Assembly: GCA_013139755.1 (NCBI GenBank)
Contig: WTAG01000386.1
Coordinates: 1 to 6,097, forward strand
DNA from: Methylomarinum sp.
GTDB lineage: Bacteria > Pseudomonadota > Gammaproteobacteria > Methylococcales > Methylomonadaceae
Length of the DNA: 6,097 bases
Direction of reading: 5' to 3'
Below the pieces are notes generated by a model, which searched no databases, had not been told where the DNA came from, and worked only from the letters and a program-made list of their open reading frames with translations. Numbering within the stretch: position 1 is the first letter of the stretch; each line of letters begins with the position of its first letter. Both the position numbers and the translations under genes were made by a program. Below, in pieces: positions 1-5,415 of the stretch.

Positions 1-237
1 GTCAGATCAAGTCTGAGCTAGCCCAATTTAAAGTAATGGCCACAGCTTACCCTGAGTGTATCCATAATTAATAATTGTGAATACTGTTCATTAGCACATG
101 AAGCCATGCCTGGGCAGGTAGGGGCATCAAAAGATGAAATTAATCATGCTAAAAGGGTAATTGAACTCTTCGCCAGTTTCAATGCAATTGCAAATTCATT
201 TCATGACTTGCCTTGTGATATTCGACCAAAGGATTAA
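1..237 (+). pseudogene. Carboxymuconolactone decarboxylase / AhpD-like protein, 3' part, frameshifted
   Basis: This is the C-terminal end of a carboxymuconolactone decarboxylase (AhpD-like) protein; the 5' end is outside the window. From 52 to the TAA at 235-237 one frame encodes about 61 residues. They include the motif C-E-Y-C-S-L-A-H, which is the CxxCxxxH redox/proton-relay signature of AhpD-like proteins, followed by a helical tail. Upstream the matching protein continues in a different frame (from base 3: KSELAQFKVMATAY), while the C-terminal frame has stops at 19-21 and 34-36. Removing one C from the CCC run at 50-52 would join the halves as ATAY-LSVSIINNCEYC, so a one-base insertion is the simplest explanation. 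It could be a real mutation or a base-call error. The family catalyses decarboxylation or, in AhpD, peroxide-linked disulfide reduction; which applies here cannot be told. It ends 42 nt before the redoxin gene and may share its transcript. Confidence 0.6.
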
Positions 238-279
238 AACGGTAGATATGATTATTAATACGATAACAATGGAGAAGCT

Positions 280-822
280 ATGGCTTACCAAATTGGCGAC
301 ACAATAACAGAACTAAGTTTACCCGCTATTGATGGCAACCCATTTAGCTTAGAGCAAGTAAAAGGCAAACGCTATATGATTTTCTTTATGCGATTTGCCG
401 CTTGCCCTTTTTGTCAGTTGAGGATACATCAATTGATTTCGCGTTGGCAGGAACTGGATGAGAATTTTACAGTTATCGCTATTTTCGATTCTTCGTTGGA
501 AAACTTGCAAAAACAGTCTGAAAAACAGCACGCACCGTTTCCAATATTAGCGGATGCACAGGCAATTTATTATCATAAATTTGCAATTCAACATTCTGTA
601 TCAGGCATGTTTAAAGCTATGTTGTTTAGGATGCCAACTTTATTGTATGCCATGGCTGTTAAAGGATATTTTCCATCCTCATTAAAAGGGAGTGTTACTA
701 CGCTGCCTGCTGATTTTTTAGTTGATGAGGATGGTGCTATTGACAGCATTTATTATGGGAAAGACAGTGGAGATAATATGTCATTTGATAAGATAAAGGC
801 CTTTGCGTCAGCTGGTCATTGA
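280..822 (+). CDS. Peroxiredoxin-like (redoxin, AhpC/TSA-related) protein
   Basis: This 180-residue cytoplasmic protein has a thioredoxin fold of the redoxin/AhpC-TSA superfamily and no signal peptide. The N-terminus (IGDTITELSLPAIDGNPFSL, residues 5-24) is the usual redoxin opening strand and turn. A beta strand then leads to the active site R-F-A-A-C42-P-F-C45. LPADFLVDEDG (142-152) matches the cis-Pro loop (P143) and following strand of the family. The canonical peroxiredoxin T/S-x-x-C is absent (position 39 is Phe), and the site is a CxxC. It therefore belongs with the 'peroxiredoxin-like' CPxC group rather than classical AhpC, and thiol-disulfide or peroxide reduction is inferred. The start is ATG 280 with GGAG at 271-274, five bases upstream. 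It lies just downstream of an AhpD-like CxxC gene, a pairing that fits a shared redox role. The substrate is unknown. Confidence 0.85.
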   Translation: MAYQIGDTITELSLPAIDGNPFSLEQVKGKRYMIFFMRFAACPFCQLRIHQLISRWQELDENFTVIAIFDSSLENLQKQSEKQHAPFPILADAQAIYYHKFAIQHSVSGMFKAMLFRMPTLLYAMAVKGYFPSSLKGSVTTLPADFLVDEDGAIDSIYYGKDSGDNMSFDKIKAFASAGH

Positions 823-837
823 AGATCTAATTAGCAA

Positions 838-1124
838 ATGTTACTGCGTACGCTATCCGTTTTTATATTGAGTGCTGCTTTGCTTGCAGGCTGTTCTGCT
901 AGTCATCAATTAATGCCAACGCCTAATATTTACTTAGATGAGGGACGGTACCCTGATAGCCGAGTGCCATCATTATTAAAGACAAACCTAGTAGATATTC
1001 TCTATTTGACTGACCGCGCACAAGAGAATTTGGAAGATGCTGAATGAACTATGGTTTCAAACGCTCGGCATCGTTAGCATTTGGTTCTACTGTGGTTGAA
1101 ATTGGAAAGGACTTAATCGGATAG
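838..1124 (+). pseudogene. Truncated and frameshifted lipoprotein alpha/beta hydrolase (DUF900-type), N-terminal remnant
   Basis: The first frame (838-1047) gives 69 residues. It has a lipoprotein signal peptide (hydrophobic stretch 7-17, lipobox LLAGC with Cys19), then MPTPNIYLDEGRYPDS and VDILYLTDRA, which resemble the start of DUF900-type alpha/beta hydrolases. It stops at TGA 1045-1047. The homologous protein appears to continue at once in another frame from 1047: NYGFKRSASLAFGSTVVEIG and a few residues more, to TAG at 1122-1124. This matches the family's 'YGY.RS.SLAFG...VEIG' region. Loss of one base near 1045 would explain the break. The catalytic domain, with the nucleophile Ser, Asp and His, is missing altogether; the neighbouring reductase gene ends 14 bp further on. 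It is therefore a dead remnant, frameshifted and 3'-deleted. No good ribosome binding site precedes ATG 838, which is 15 nt after the redoxin stop. Family assignment is from memory of these motifs. Confidence 0.6.
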
Positions 1125-1138
1125 CAAATTGGTATTGC

Positions 1139-2215
1139 TCATTGCTCGTCAATTTCCAATTGGGGATAATCCATGTAACCCATTTTTGGGTCCGGCAGTC
1201 CATAGCCATAGAATGTATCCATATCATAAGGATTCAGTGCTGCATTCATTTTTAAGCGTTTTACTAGGTCTGGATTGGAAATGAAATCTTTACCAAAGGC
1301 GATGGCATCGGCCTCGCTTGATGAAATAACCTGTTGAGCCGTATCCAGAGTAAAACTCTCATTTGCAATCAGAATGCCGCCGAAACGTTTTTTTAAGGCC
1401 GGGCTAATGCGGTTATTTCCCAGCGACTCACGGGTAAAAATAAAGGCGATACTGCGCTGACCGAGTTGTTCAGCCACGTAACCAAATGTCTGTAAAGGAT
1501 TTGAATCGACCATGGCATGCATATCTCCTCGTGGTGCCAGATGAACACCGACTCGATTAGCACCCCATACGGAAATAACGGCATCGGTCACTTCCAGTAG
1601 CAGGCGAGCACGATTTTCGACTGAACCGCCATAGGCATCTTTACGTTGGTTGGTACCGTCCTGCAAAAACTGATCAAGTAGATAACCATTGGCAGCATGA
1701 ACTTCCACACCATCAAAACCAGCCTGTTTAGCGTTTTCAGCCGCTTTTCGATAGCTTTCAATGATGCCGGCTATTTCATCGGTCTCCAAAGCCCGTGGTG
1801 TAACAAATTCTCGCTGGGGACGTAATAGGCTGACATATCCGGGTGGAGCAATCGCACTTGGCGCAACAGGTAACTCGCCGTTGAGGTAGTATGGGTGGGA
1901 AATTCTGCCAACATGCCACAGTTGCAGAAAAATACGTCCACCAGCGGCATGAACAGCCTGAGTAACCTTGGCCCAGCCAGCAACTTGATCGTCCGACCAA
2001 ATACCTGGTGTATCGGGATAACCAACGCCTTGTGGAGAAATACAAGTAGCTTCACTTAAAATTAACCCTGCATCAGCGCGTTGAGCGTAATATTCGGCCA
2101 TGAGCTCATTAGGTACTCTATTTGCTCTGGCCCGGCAGCGTGTCAAAGGTGCCATCACAATTCGATTAGGCCAAATAATATCTCCAACTTTGATAGGGTC
2201 AAATAAATTGCTCAT
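1139..2215 (-). CDS. Old Yellow Enzyme family alkene reductase (NemA/MorB/XenB-like)
   Basis: This 358-residue FMN-dependent NAD(P)H ene-reductase has the typical length for soluble bacterial Old Yellow Enzymes. It reduces activated C=C bonds (N-ethylmaleimide, enones) and, in relatives, nitrate esters and nitroaromatics; the natural substrate is unknown. It is a TIM barrel. The FMN contact strand is APLTRCRA (T25), and LQLWHVGR (97-104) holds Q98, W100 and H101. The substrate-binding pair is H173/N176 with proton donor Tyr178, in HAANGYLLDQFLQDGTNQRK. The family motif DAYGGSVENRARLLLEV spans 193-209. The FMN phosphate loop is in GGILIANESFT (279-289) and AFGKDFISNPDL (306-317). An H-N pair is seen in morphinone reductase, whereas PETN reductase has H-H. 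The usual Arg of 'FGR' is Lys309. The start is the ATG at 2215, with AGGAG (complement of 2221-2225) five bases upstream. No regulator gene is adjacent; it stands alone and converges on the hydrolase remnant. Confidence 0.95.
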   Translation of the reverse strand: MSNLFDPIKVGDIIWPNRIVMAPLTRCRARANRVPNELMAEYYAQRADAGLILSEATCISPQGVGYPDTPGIWSDDQVAGWAKVTQAVHAAGGRIFLQLWHVGRISHPYYLNGELPVAPSAIAPPGYVSLLRPQREFVTPRALETDEIAGIIESYRKAAENAKQAGFDGVEVHAANGYLLDQFLQDGTNQRKDAYGGSVENRARLLLEVTDAVISVWGANRVGVHLAPRGDMHAMVDSNPLQTFGYVAEQLGQRSIAFIFTRESLGNNRISPALKKRFGGILIANESFTLDTAQQVISSSEADAIAFGKDFISNPDLVKRLKMNAALNPYDMDTFYGYGLPDPKMGYMDYPQLEIDEQ

Positions 2216-2241
2216 AAACTCTCCTGATTAATTACCTTAGT

Positions 2242-2272
2242 ATTATGTATTAGATGCTTCTGAAAATAACAA
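2242..2272 (-). promoter_or_regulatory. Candidate promoter for the ene-reductase gene
   Basis: On the minus strand, TTGTTA (complement of 2267-2272) lies 19 nt before CATAAT (complement of 2242-2247), a 5/6 match to the -10 consensus. The spacer is longer than ideal. Transcription would begin about 20 nt upstream of the ribosome binding site at 2221-2225. The region is AT-rich, so chance matches are easy. Confidence 0.25.
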
Positions 2273-2429
2273 CTAAATGTTCAGGGTAATCGTTAACAAT
2301 AGCACCTGTTTTTTGTTAGTGTGTCATTTTTCATTTAATATTTACAGTAAACCTAGTCAGAACAGAATGAAGTTGGAAAATATTCAATGTTGATCGATAT
2401 GTTAAGAATGGTTAACGTAAGTAATCCAA

Positions 2430-2459
2430 TTGAAGTGATTAAGTCAGGTAAAATATATT
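2430..2459 (+). promoter_or_regulatory. Candidate promoter for the YqiA-like esterase gene
   Basis: TTGAAG (2430-2435) is followed after 18 nt by TATATT (2454-2459), about 50 nt before the likely start codon. The match to sigma70 consensus is moderate. The remaining intergenic DNA between the divergent genes (2216-2509) shows no clear operator, RNA or further gene. Confidence 0.25.
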
Positions 2460-2509
2460 TTTGTGTACTGCTAATAGTGGTATGAAAAAGTAAATTGGAA
2501 TTATCGACT

Positions 2510-3127
2510 ATGATGAAAAAAGCAATTATTTACCTGCATGGATTCAATTCTGCATCATTGAATTTAGATGGTGAGCTATTAACCAGTAAGGAAAAGCTTC
2601 TGGTTCTACAACAATTTTGTTTGCAAAAGGATATTCTGTTTTATACGCCCAATGTTGATTACAGAGATTTTGAAGGCATCGTAGAGGATATGTTGTTTCA
2701 GTGGAATCAGTATTTAGATCAATCTTATGATGTGATTTTTATGGGCTCATCAATGGGAGGCTTCACTAGTGAATATTTGGCAATGAAGACAGGGTGTAAG
2801 GCTATTATGATTAATCCTGCGATAGTACCAAGTGAGCTGTTGCCGCAGTTTATTGGTGTCACAGAAAATTATGAGACAGACCAGCCTTATCGGTGGGGTC
2901 AGAATAATTGCGAACAGTATAGGAAATATGAAAAGGAACTTGAAAGTACTTCTCAGTCCATAGACAGAACTATTTTGTTAGATATGGCTGATGAATTAAT
3001 CGATTCTGAAAATACTTTATCGATATATAAAGACAAAGCAAATGTTGTGACTTATGACGGTGGTTCGCATAGTTTTGAACATATTAAACAGGCATTACCT
3101 GTAATTGACAGACTGATATTTAACTGA
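2510..3127 (+). CDS. YqiA/YcfP-like alpha/beta-hydrolase (esterase)
   Basis: This is a 205-residue cytoplasmic alpha/beta-hydrolase of the YqiA/YcfP (UPF0227) esterase group, without a signal peptide. The protein opens MMKKAIIYLHGFNS, the family's first strand and oxyanion-region LHGF. Numbered from ATG 2510, the nucleophile elbow G-S-S81-M-G-G, the acidic Asp161 in DMADELID and His187 in GGSHSF form a full catalytic triad. A strand (KAIMINPAI) and a cap-like segment (PYRWGQNN) lie in between. Homologues hydrolyse short-chain or palmitoyl-CoA-like esters in vitro; the true substrate is unknown. Reading could begin at TTG 2495 (five residues more) or ATG 2513. ATG 2510 is preferred because the protein then starts close to the conserved strand, but no start has a strong Shine-Dalgarno (GGAA at 2497-2500 is the best). 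It is probably monocistronic, since almost 400 bp with a mobile element follow it. Confidence 0.85.
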   Translation: MMKKAIIYLHGFNSASLNLDGELLTSKEKLLVLQQFCLQKDILFYTPNVDYRDFEGIVEDMLFQWNQYLDQSYDVIFMGSSMGGFTSEYLAMKTGCKAIMINPAIVPSELLPQFIGVTENYETDQPYRWGQNNCEQYRKYEKELESTSQSIDRTILLDMADELIDSENTLSIYKDKANVVTYDGGSHSFEHIKQALPVIDRLIFN

Positions 3128-3204
3128 TATTCGCTTGTACAGTGACTTTTATACTCAAACGGCCAACAAATGATATGAAATAGAAAGAAAACAGGTTTTG
3201 AAAT

Positions 3205-3222
3205 GTTTAACTGTAGTTAAAC
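3205..3222. repeat. Short perfect inverted repeat downstream of the esterase gene
   Basis: GTTTAAC (3205-3211) and GTTAAAC (3216-3222) form a 7-bp perfect stem with a TGTA loop, about 80 nt after the esterase stop. There is no T-run after it, so it is not a typical intrinsic terminator. An AT-rich 7-bp stem of this kind is expected by chance a few times in a window this size. Confidence 0.3.
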
Positions 3223-3257
3223 TGCTTCCAGACATGTGTATGAAGGGAACTGAGTTA

Positions 3258-3264
3258 TACATTT
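3258..3264. repeat. Left copy of TACATTT direct repeat (probable target-site duplication)
   Basis: TACATTT sits one base outside the left terminal inverted repeat and recurs immediately outside the right one (3464-3470). A short direct repeat at exactly the two ends of an inverted-repeat element is the footprint of transposition. The extra G at 3265 leaves one base of uncertainty in the boundary. Confidence 0.65.
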
Positions 3265-3265
3265 G

Positions 3266-3302
3266 CCTGATTACCCATGAACTTCCGCTATTTTAAAAAA
3301 AC
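3266..3302 (+). repeat. Left terminal inverted repeat of the MITE
   Basis: The outer 23 bases pair with 3441-3463, with one mismatch at 3281 (A here, G in the complement of the right copy). The inner bases to 3302 (TATTTTAAAAAAAC) match the right copy (complement CATGTTATATAAAAAAAC) only with a few gaps and substitutions. Confidence 0.8.
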
Positions 3303-3321
3303 CAACTACACAACCCCGTTC

Positions 3322-3346
3322 ATTCCTGCATTCTCTTAGCAGGAAT
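3322..3346. repeat. REP-like hairpin A inside the MITE
   Basis: ATTCCTGC (3322-3329) and GCAGGAAT (3339-3346) form an 8-bp stem with a 9-nt loop. The form resembles the widespread proteobacterial 'ATTCC(C)GC...GC(G)GGAAT' repetitive palindromes. Confidence 0.6.
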
Positions 3347-3365
3347 CTAAATTTACTATGAATAG

Positions 3366-3390
3366 ATTCCCGATAAAAGACCTCGGGAAT
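3366..3390. repeat. REP-like hairpin B inside the MITE
   Basis: ATTCCCGA (3366-3373) and TCGGGAAT (3383-3390) form an 8-bp stem with a 9-nt loop, the same size as hairpin A and in mirrored order. GGAATCT (3342-3348) also pairs with AGATTCC (3364-3370) between the two hairpins. The core can therefore switch between two small hairpins and one large nested one. Confidence 0.6.
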
Positions 3391-3407
3391 GACGTGGGGC
3401 ATATGGC

Positions 3408-3437
3408 TTTACAGATACTTCAGTTTTTTTATATAAC
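3408..3437 (+). promoter_or_regulatory. Outward-facing promoter candidate in the right end of the MITE
   Basis: TTTACA (3408-3413, 5/6 to TTGACA) and TATAAC (3432-3437, 5/6 to TATAAT) are separated by 18 nt. The -10 box lies in the right terminal repeat. Transcription would start near 3444 and run into the secreted-protein gene at 3524, leaving a leader of about 80 nt. It is the best promoter match I see upstream of that gene. Confidence 0.4.
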
Positions 3438-3463
3438 ATGGCGGAAGCTCATGGGTAATCAGG
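3423..3463 (-). repeat. Right terminal inverted repeat of the MITE
   Basis: This is the complement of the left terminal repeat. The outer 23 bases (3441-3463) differ from it at one position, and the inner T-rich part (3423-3440) is slightly longer than the left copy. Confidence 0.8.
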
Positions 3464-3470
3464 TACATTT
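3464..3470. repeat. Right copy of TACATTT direct repeat (probable target-site duplication)
   Basis: TACATTT directly abuts the right terminal inverted repeat and matches the copy at 3258-3264 in all seven bases. Confidence 0.65.
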
Positions 3471-3523
3471 ATATATGCTAAACTCAAGTTGGCATGTTTT
3501 AAATCATTTATTGGAAACAACTT

Positions 3524-3901
3524 ATGAATATATTTAAAGTGTTAATAGTTTTCATTCTTGTGTCTTTCGGTACAAATGTTTCAGCCTATGGCAGTAGCAG
3601 CAGTAAGAAAGCTTGTACTAAACCCAAATTTACTCAATTTACACCCCCACATTTATCGGTAGTAACTGCACAATCTGAATTTTCATTTCTGGCTTCATCT
3701 TTGACTAATCCTGCAAGTATTAAAGTGGATGTAAAAAAACAGCCTGTTGACGTTATCATTAACAAAATCAACAAGGGCTACTCCGTTAAAGGGAAACTAC
3801 CAGCCACGTTGCAGAGTGCTTATGCCAGAGTTAATATTGAAGCGACAGGTACAAATAAGTGTAAAGCTAAAGATGGATGGCTACTTAAGATTGAGGACTA
3901 G
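3524..3901 (+). CDS. Small secreted protein of unknown function, two cysteines
   Basis: This is a 125-residue protein that I do not recognise as a named family. Residues 1-21 form a clear Sec signal peptide: Lys5, hydrophobic core VLIVFILVSFG, and a VSA cleavage site before Tyr22. That leaves a mature protein of about 104 residues in the periplasm or outside the cell. It begins with a short Ser-rich linker (24-27). Only two cysteines remain, C31 and C113, near the two ends, and they could form one disulfide closing the domain. The middle alternates hydrophobic and polar residues (SIKVDVKKQPVDVIINKI, YSVKGKLP, AYARVNIEATG), suggesting a small beta-sandwich, perhaps Ig-like. It ends GWLLKIED. 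ATG 3524 is preceded by GGAA at 3513-3516. The lipase maturation factor gene follows 50 nt after its stop on the same strand, so the two are likely co-transcribed. The MITE lies 60 bp upstream. Confidence 0.75.
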   Translation: MNIFKVLIVFILVSFGTNVSAYGSSSSKKACTKPKFTQFTPPHLSVVTAQSEFSFLASSLTNPASIKVDVKKQPVDVIINKINKGYSVKGKLPATLQSAYARVNIEATGTNKCKAKDGWLLKIED

Positions 3902-3951
3902 TTAAGATATGAATAGTCTTTAAACTACCTCAGCGTTTTACTGATTAATTT

Positions 3952-5415
3952 ATGAAGGTTTTTTCTAAATCATTCTGGAACGCATACAGTGCTGATACTG
4001 TTTTGATCAGTTGGGTATTCCTGCGTGGACTGGCAGTAATCTACTTTTCTGCATTTGCTTCGATGTCAGCACAAATCGAAGGTCTTGTGGGCGCAAATGG
4101 CATATTACCTGCTGTCTCGAAATTAGCATTGATTGAGCAGTTTTATCAGCAACAGAAGTTTTGGCAGATGCCAACAGTTTTTTGGTTAAACGCATCTGAT
4201 TTTATGCTTAGTTCAGCCTGTTACGCCGGAATGGTAGCAGCCAGCCTGGTATTGTTTAATATTTTTACCCGGGCCGCGTTAATCGTTTGTTATATTCTTT
4301 ACCTGTCAATTGTTGAAGTCGGTCAGGATTTTACCCATTTCCAATGGGATGTTTTTTTACTTGAGACAGGTTTTTTGGCCATCCTTCTTACCTGGGGCTC
4401 AGGCATTATTATCTTGTTATTTCGTTGGCTACTGGCTCGTTTCATGTTTATGGGAGGTGTTGTCAAAATTGCCAGTGGTGATCCAGCCTGGGCAAACCTG
4501 ACAGCTTTAAACTTTCATTATGAAACCCAACCTTTACCAACCCCAATCGCATATTATGTCCATCATTTACCAACATGGTTTCATAAAGTCTGTGTTGGCG
4601 GGGTATTTTTTATCGAACTGGTTGTGCCGTTTTTTGTCTTTCTTCCAAGACGCTTTCAGGTTTTTGCCTGCGCTACTTTTGTTATGTTGCAAAGCGGAAT
4701 TATTTTGACCGGTAATTATACGTTTTTTAATCTATTAGTTATTCTACTTTGTCTGTTCTTATTGCAGGATAAGGATATTACAAAACTATTACCGAGCAGA
4801 CTGACTTATGTCATTCAGCAGAAGAATCCGGTTTCCGGTTCTGTTGCGAATACATGCGCTGGGCTGTGGGCTAGTGTTGTTATGTTAATTTGTGCAACCC
4901 AAATTTGGCTATATCATTTCAATAGCCCCACATTTGGACCTTTGAAGACCTTGTCGAGAACAACCTCCACATTCTCTTTGGTCAATAATTACGGTCCGTT
5001 TGCGGTGATGACTACTGAACGTAACGAAATTATCGTGCAAGGTTCAAATGATGCGTTGAATTGGTCTGATTATCAATTCAAATATAAACCGGGTAAATTA
5101 AACCGTGAACTGGGCTGGAATATTCCACATCAGCCACGACTGGATTGGCAAATGTGGTTTGAAGCGCTTGATTCGACGCGAAAAAGTGCATGGTTCGACA
5201 ACTTCCTAGTAAAACTGCTGGAAGGGTCTCCACAGGTTATATCTTTGCTGGATGACAATCCTTTTCCTGATAAATCGCCTAGATATATTCGTGCGATAGT
5301 GTATCGTTATTCTTATTCTTCGCAGGAACAACGCGATAACAATGGTCAAATCTGGCAACGTTTGGACAGTCGTGTATACAGTCCGACCATGACCTTTGAA
5401 AAGGCACGTTCTTAA
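3952..5415 (+). CDS. Lipase maturation factor family membrane protein (LMF1/LMF2 homologue)
   Basis: This 487-residue polytopic membrane protein is a bacterial relative of vertebrate LMF1, the ER factor needed to fold dimeric lipases. The role of bacterial members is unestablished. Hydrophobic segments lie near 18-38, 88-104, 107-123, 135-165, 215-232, 236-253, 258-271 and 303-322. The family hallmarks appear in order: GANGILP (47-53), FQWDVFLLETGFLA (130-143), RWLLARFMFMGGVVKIASGD (158-177), LNFHYETQPLP (186-196), FIELVVPF (220-227), TGNYTFFNL (253-261), then the soluble C-terminal domain with NNYGPFAVMTTERNEIIVQG (345-364), FKYKPG (376-381), PHQPRLDWQMWF (392-403) and LLEGSP (422-427). The length is normal for the family and nothing is missing. 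ATG 3952 is the first possible start, because TAA 3946-3948 is in frame, yet no Shine-Dalgarno is visible. That fits translation helped by the upstream gene or leader. No lipase gene lies in the window. Confidence 0.93.
   Translation: MKVFSKSFWNAYSADTVLISWVFLRGLAVIYFSAFASMSAQIEGLVGANGILPAVSKLALIEQFYQQQKFWQMPTVFWLNASDFMLSSACYAGMVAASLVLFNIFTRAALIVCYILYLSIVEVGQDFTHFQWDVFLLETGFLAILLTWGSGIIILLFRWLLARFMFMGGVVKIASGDPAWANLTALNFHYETQPLPTPIAYYVHHLPTWFHKVCVGGVFFIELVVPFFVFLPRRFQVFACATFVMLQSGIILTGNYTFFNLLVILLCLFLLQDKDITKLLPSRLTYVIQQKNPVSGSVANTCAGLWASVVMLICATQIWLYHFNSPTFGPLKTLSRTTSTFSLVNNYGPFAVMTTERNEIIVQGSNDALNWSDYQFKYKPGKLNRELGWNIPHQPRLDWQMWFEALDSTRKSAWFDNFLVKLLEGSPQVISLLDDNPFPDKSPRYIRAIVYRYSYSSQEQRDNNGQIWQRLDSRVYSPTMTFEKARS

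Larger units (their letters stand above)
3266..3463. mobile_element. MITE: 198-bp non-coding element with long terminal inverted repeats
   Basis: The ends are inverted copies of each other. CCTGATTACCCATGAACTTC plus CGC at 3266-3288 matches the complement of 3441-3463 at 22 of 23 positions. The similarity continues less perfectly inward through T/A-rich stretches to about 3302 and 3423 (repeats of 37 and 41 bases). The element is too short for a transposase and holds no open frame. The core (about 3313-3399) is itself palindromic, with two REP-like hairpins, so the whole element can fold as one long imperfect hairpin. TACATTT flanks both ends as a direct repeat. These are the defining traits of a miniature inverted-repeat transposable element mobilised in trans. 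I do not recognise the terminal sequence as belonging to a named IS family. Its right end is 60 bp upstream of the secreted-protein gene. Confidence 0.8.

Noticed and set aside
1771..2055. Minus-strand open frames of about 90 codons inside the ene-reductase gene
   Set aside because: They lie in other frames of a clearly coding sequence and have no family motifs; they are shadows.
3902..3951. Possible hairpin GTTAAGA...TCTTTAAAC between the secreted-protein and LMF genes
   Set aside because: The stem is short, AT-rich and bulged, and no T-run follows, so it does not support a terminator splitting the pair.
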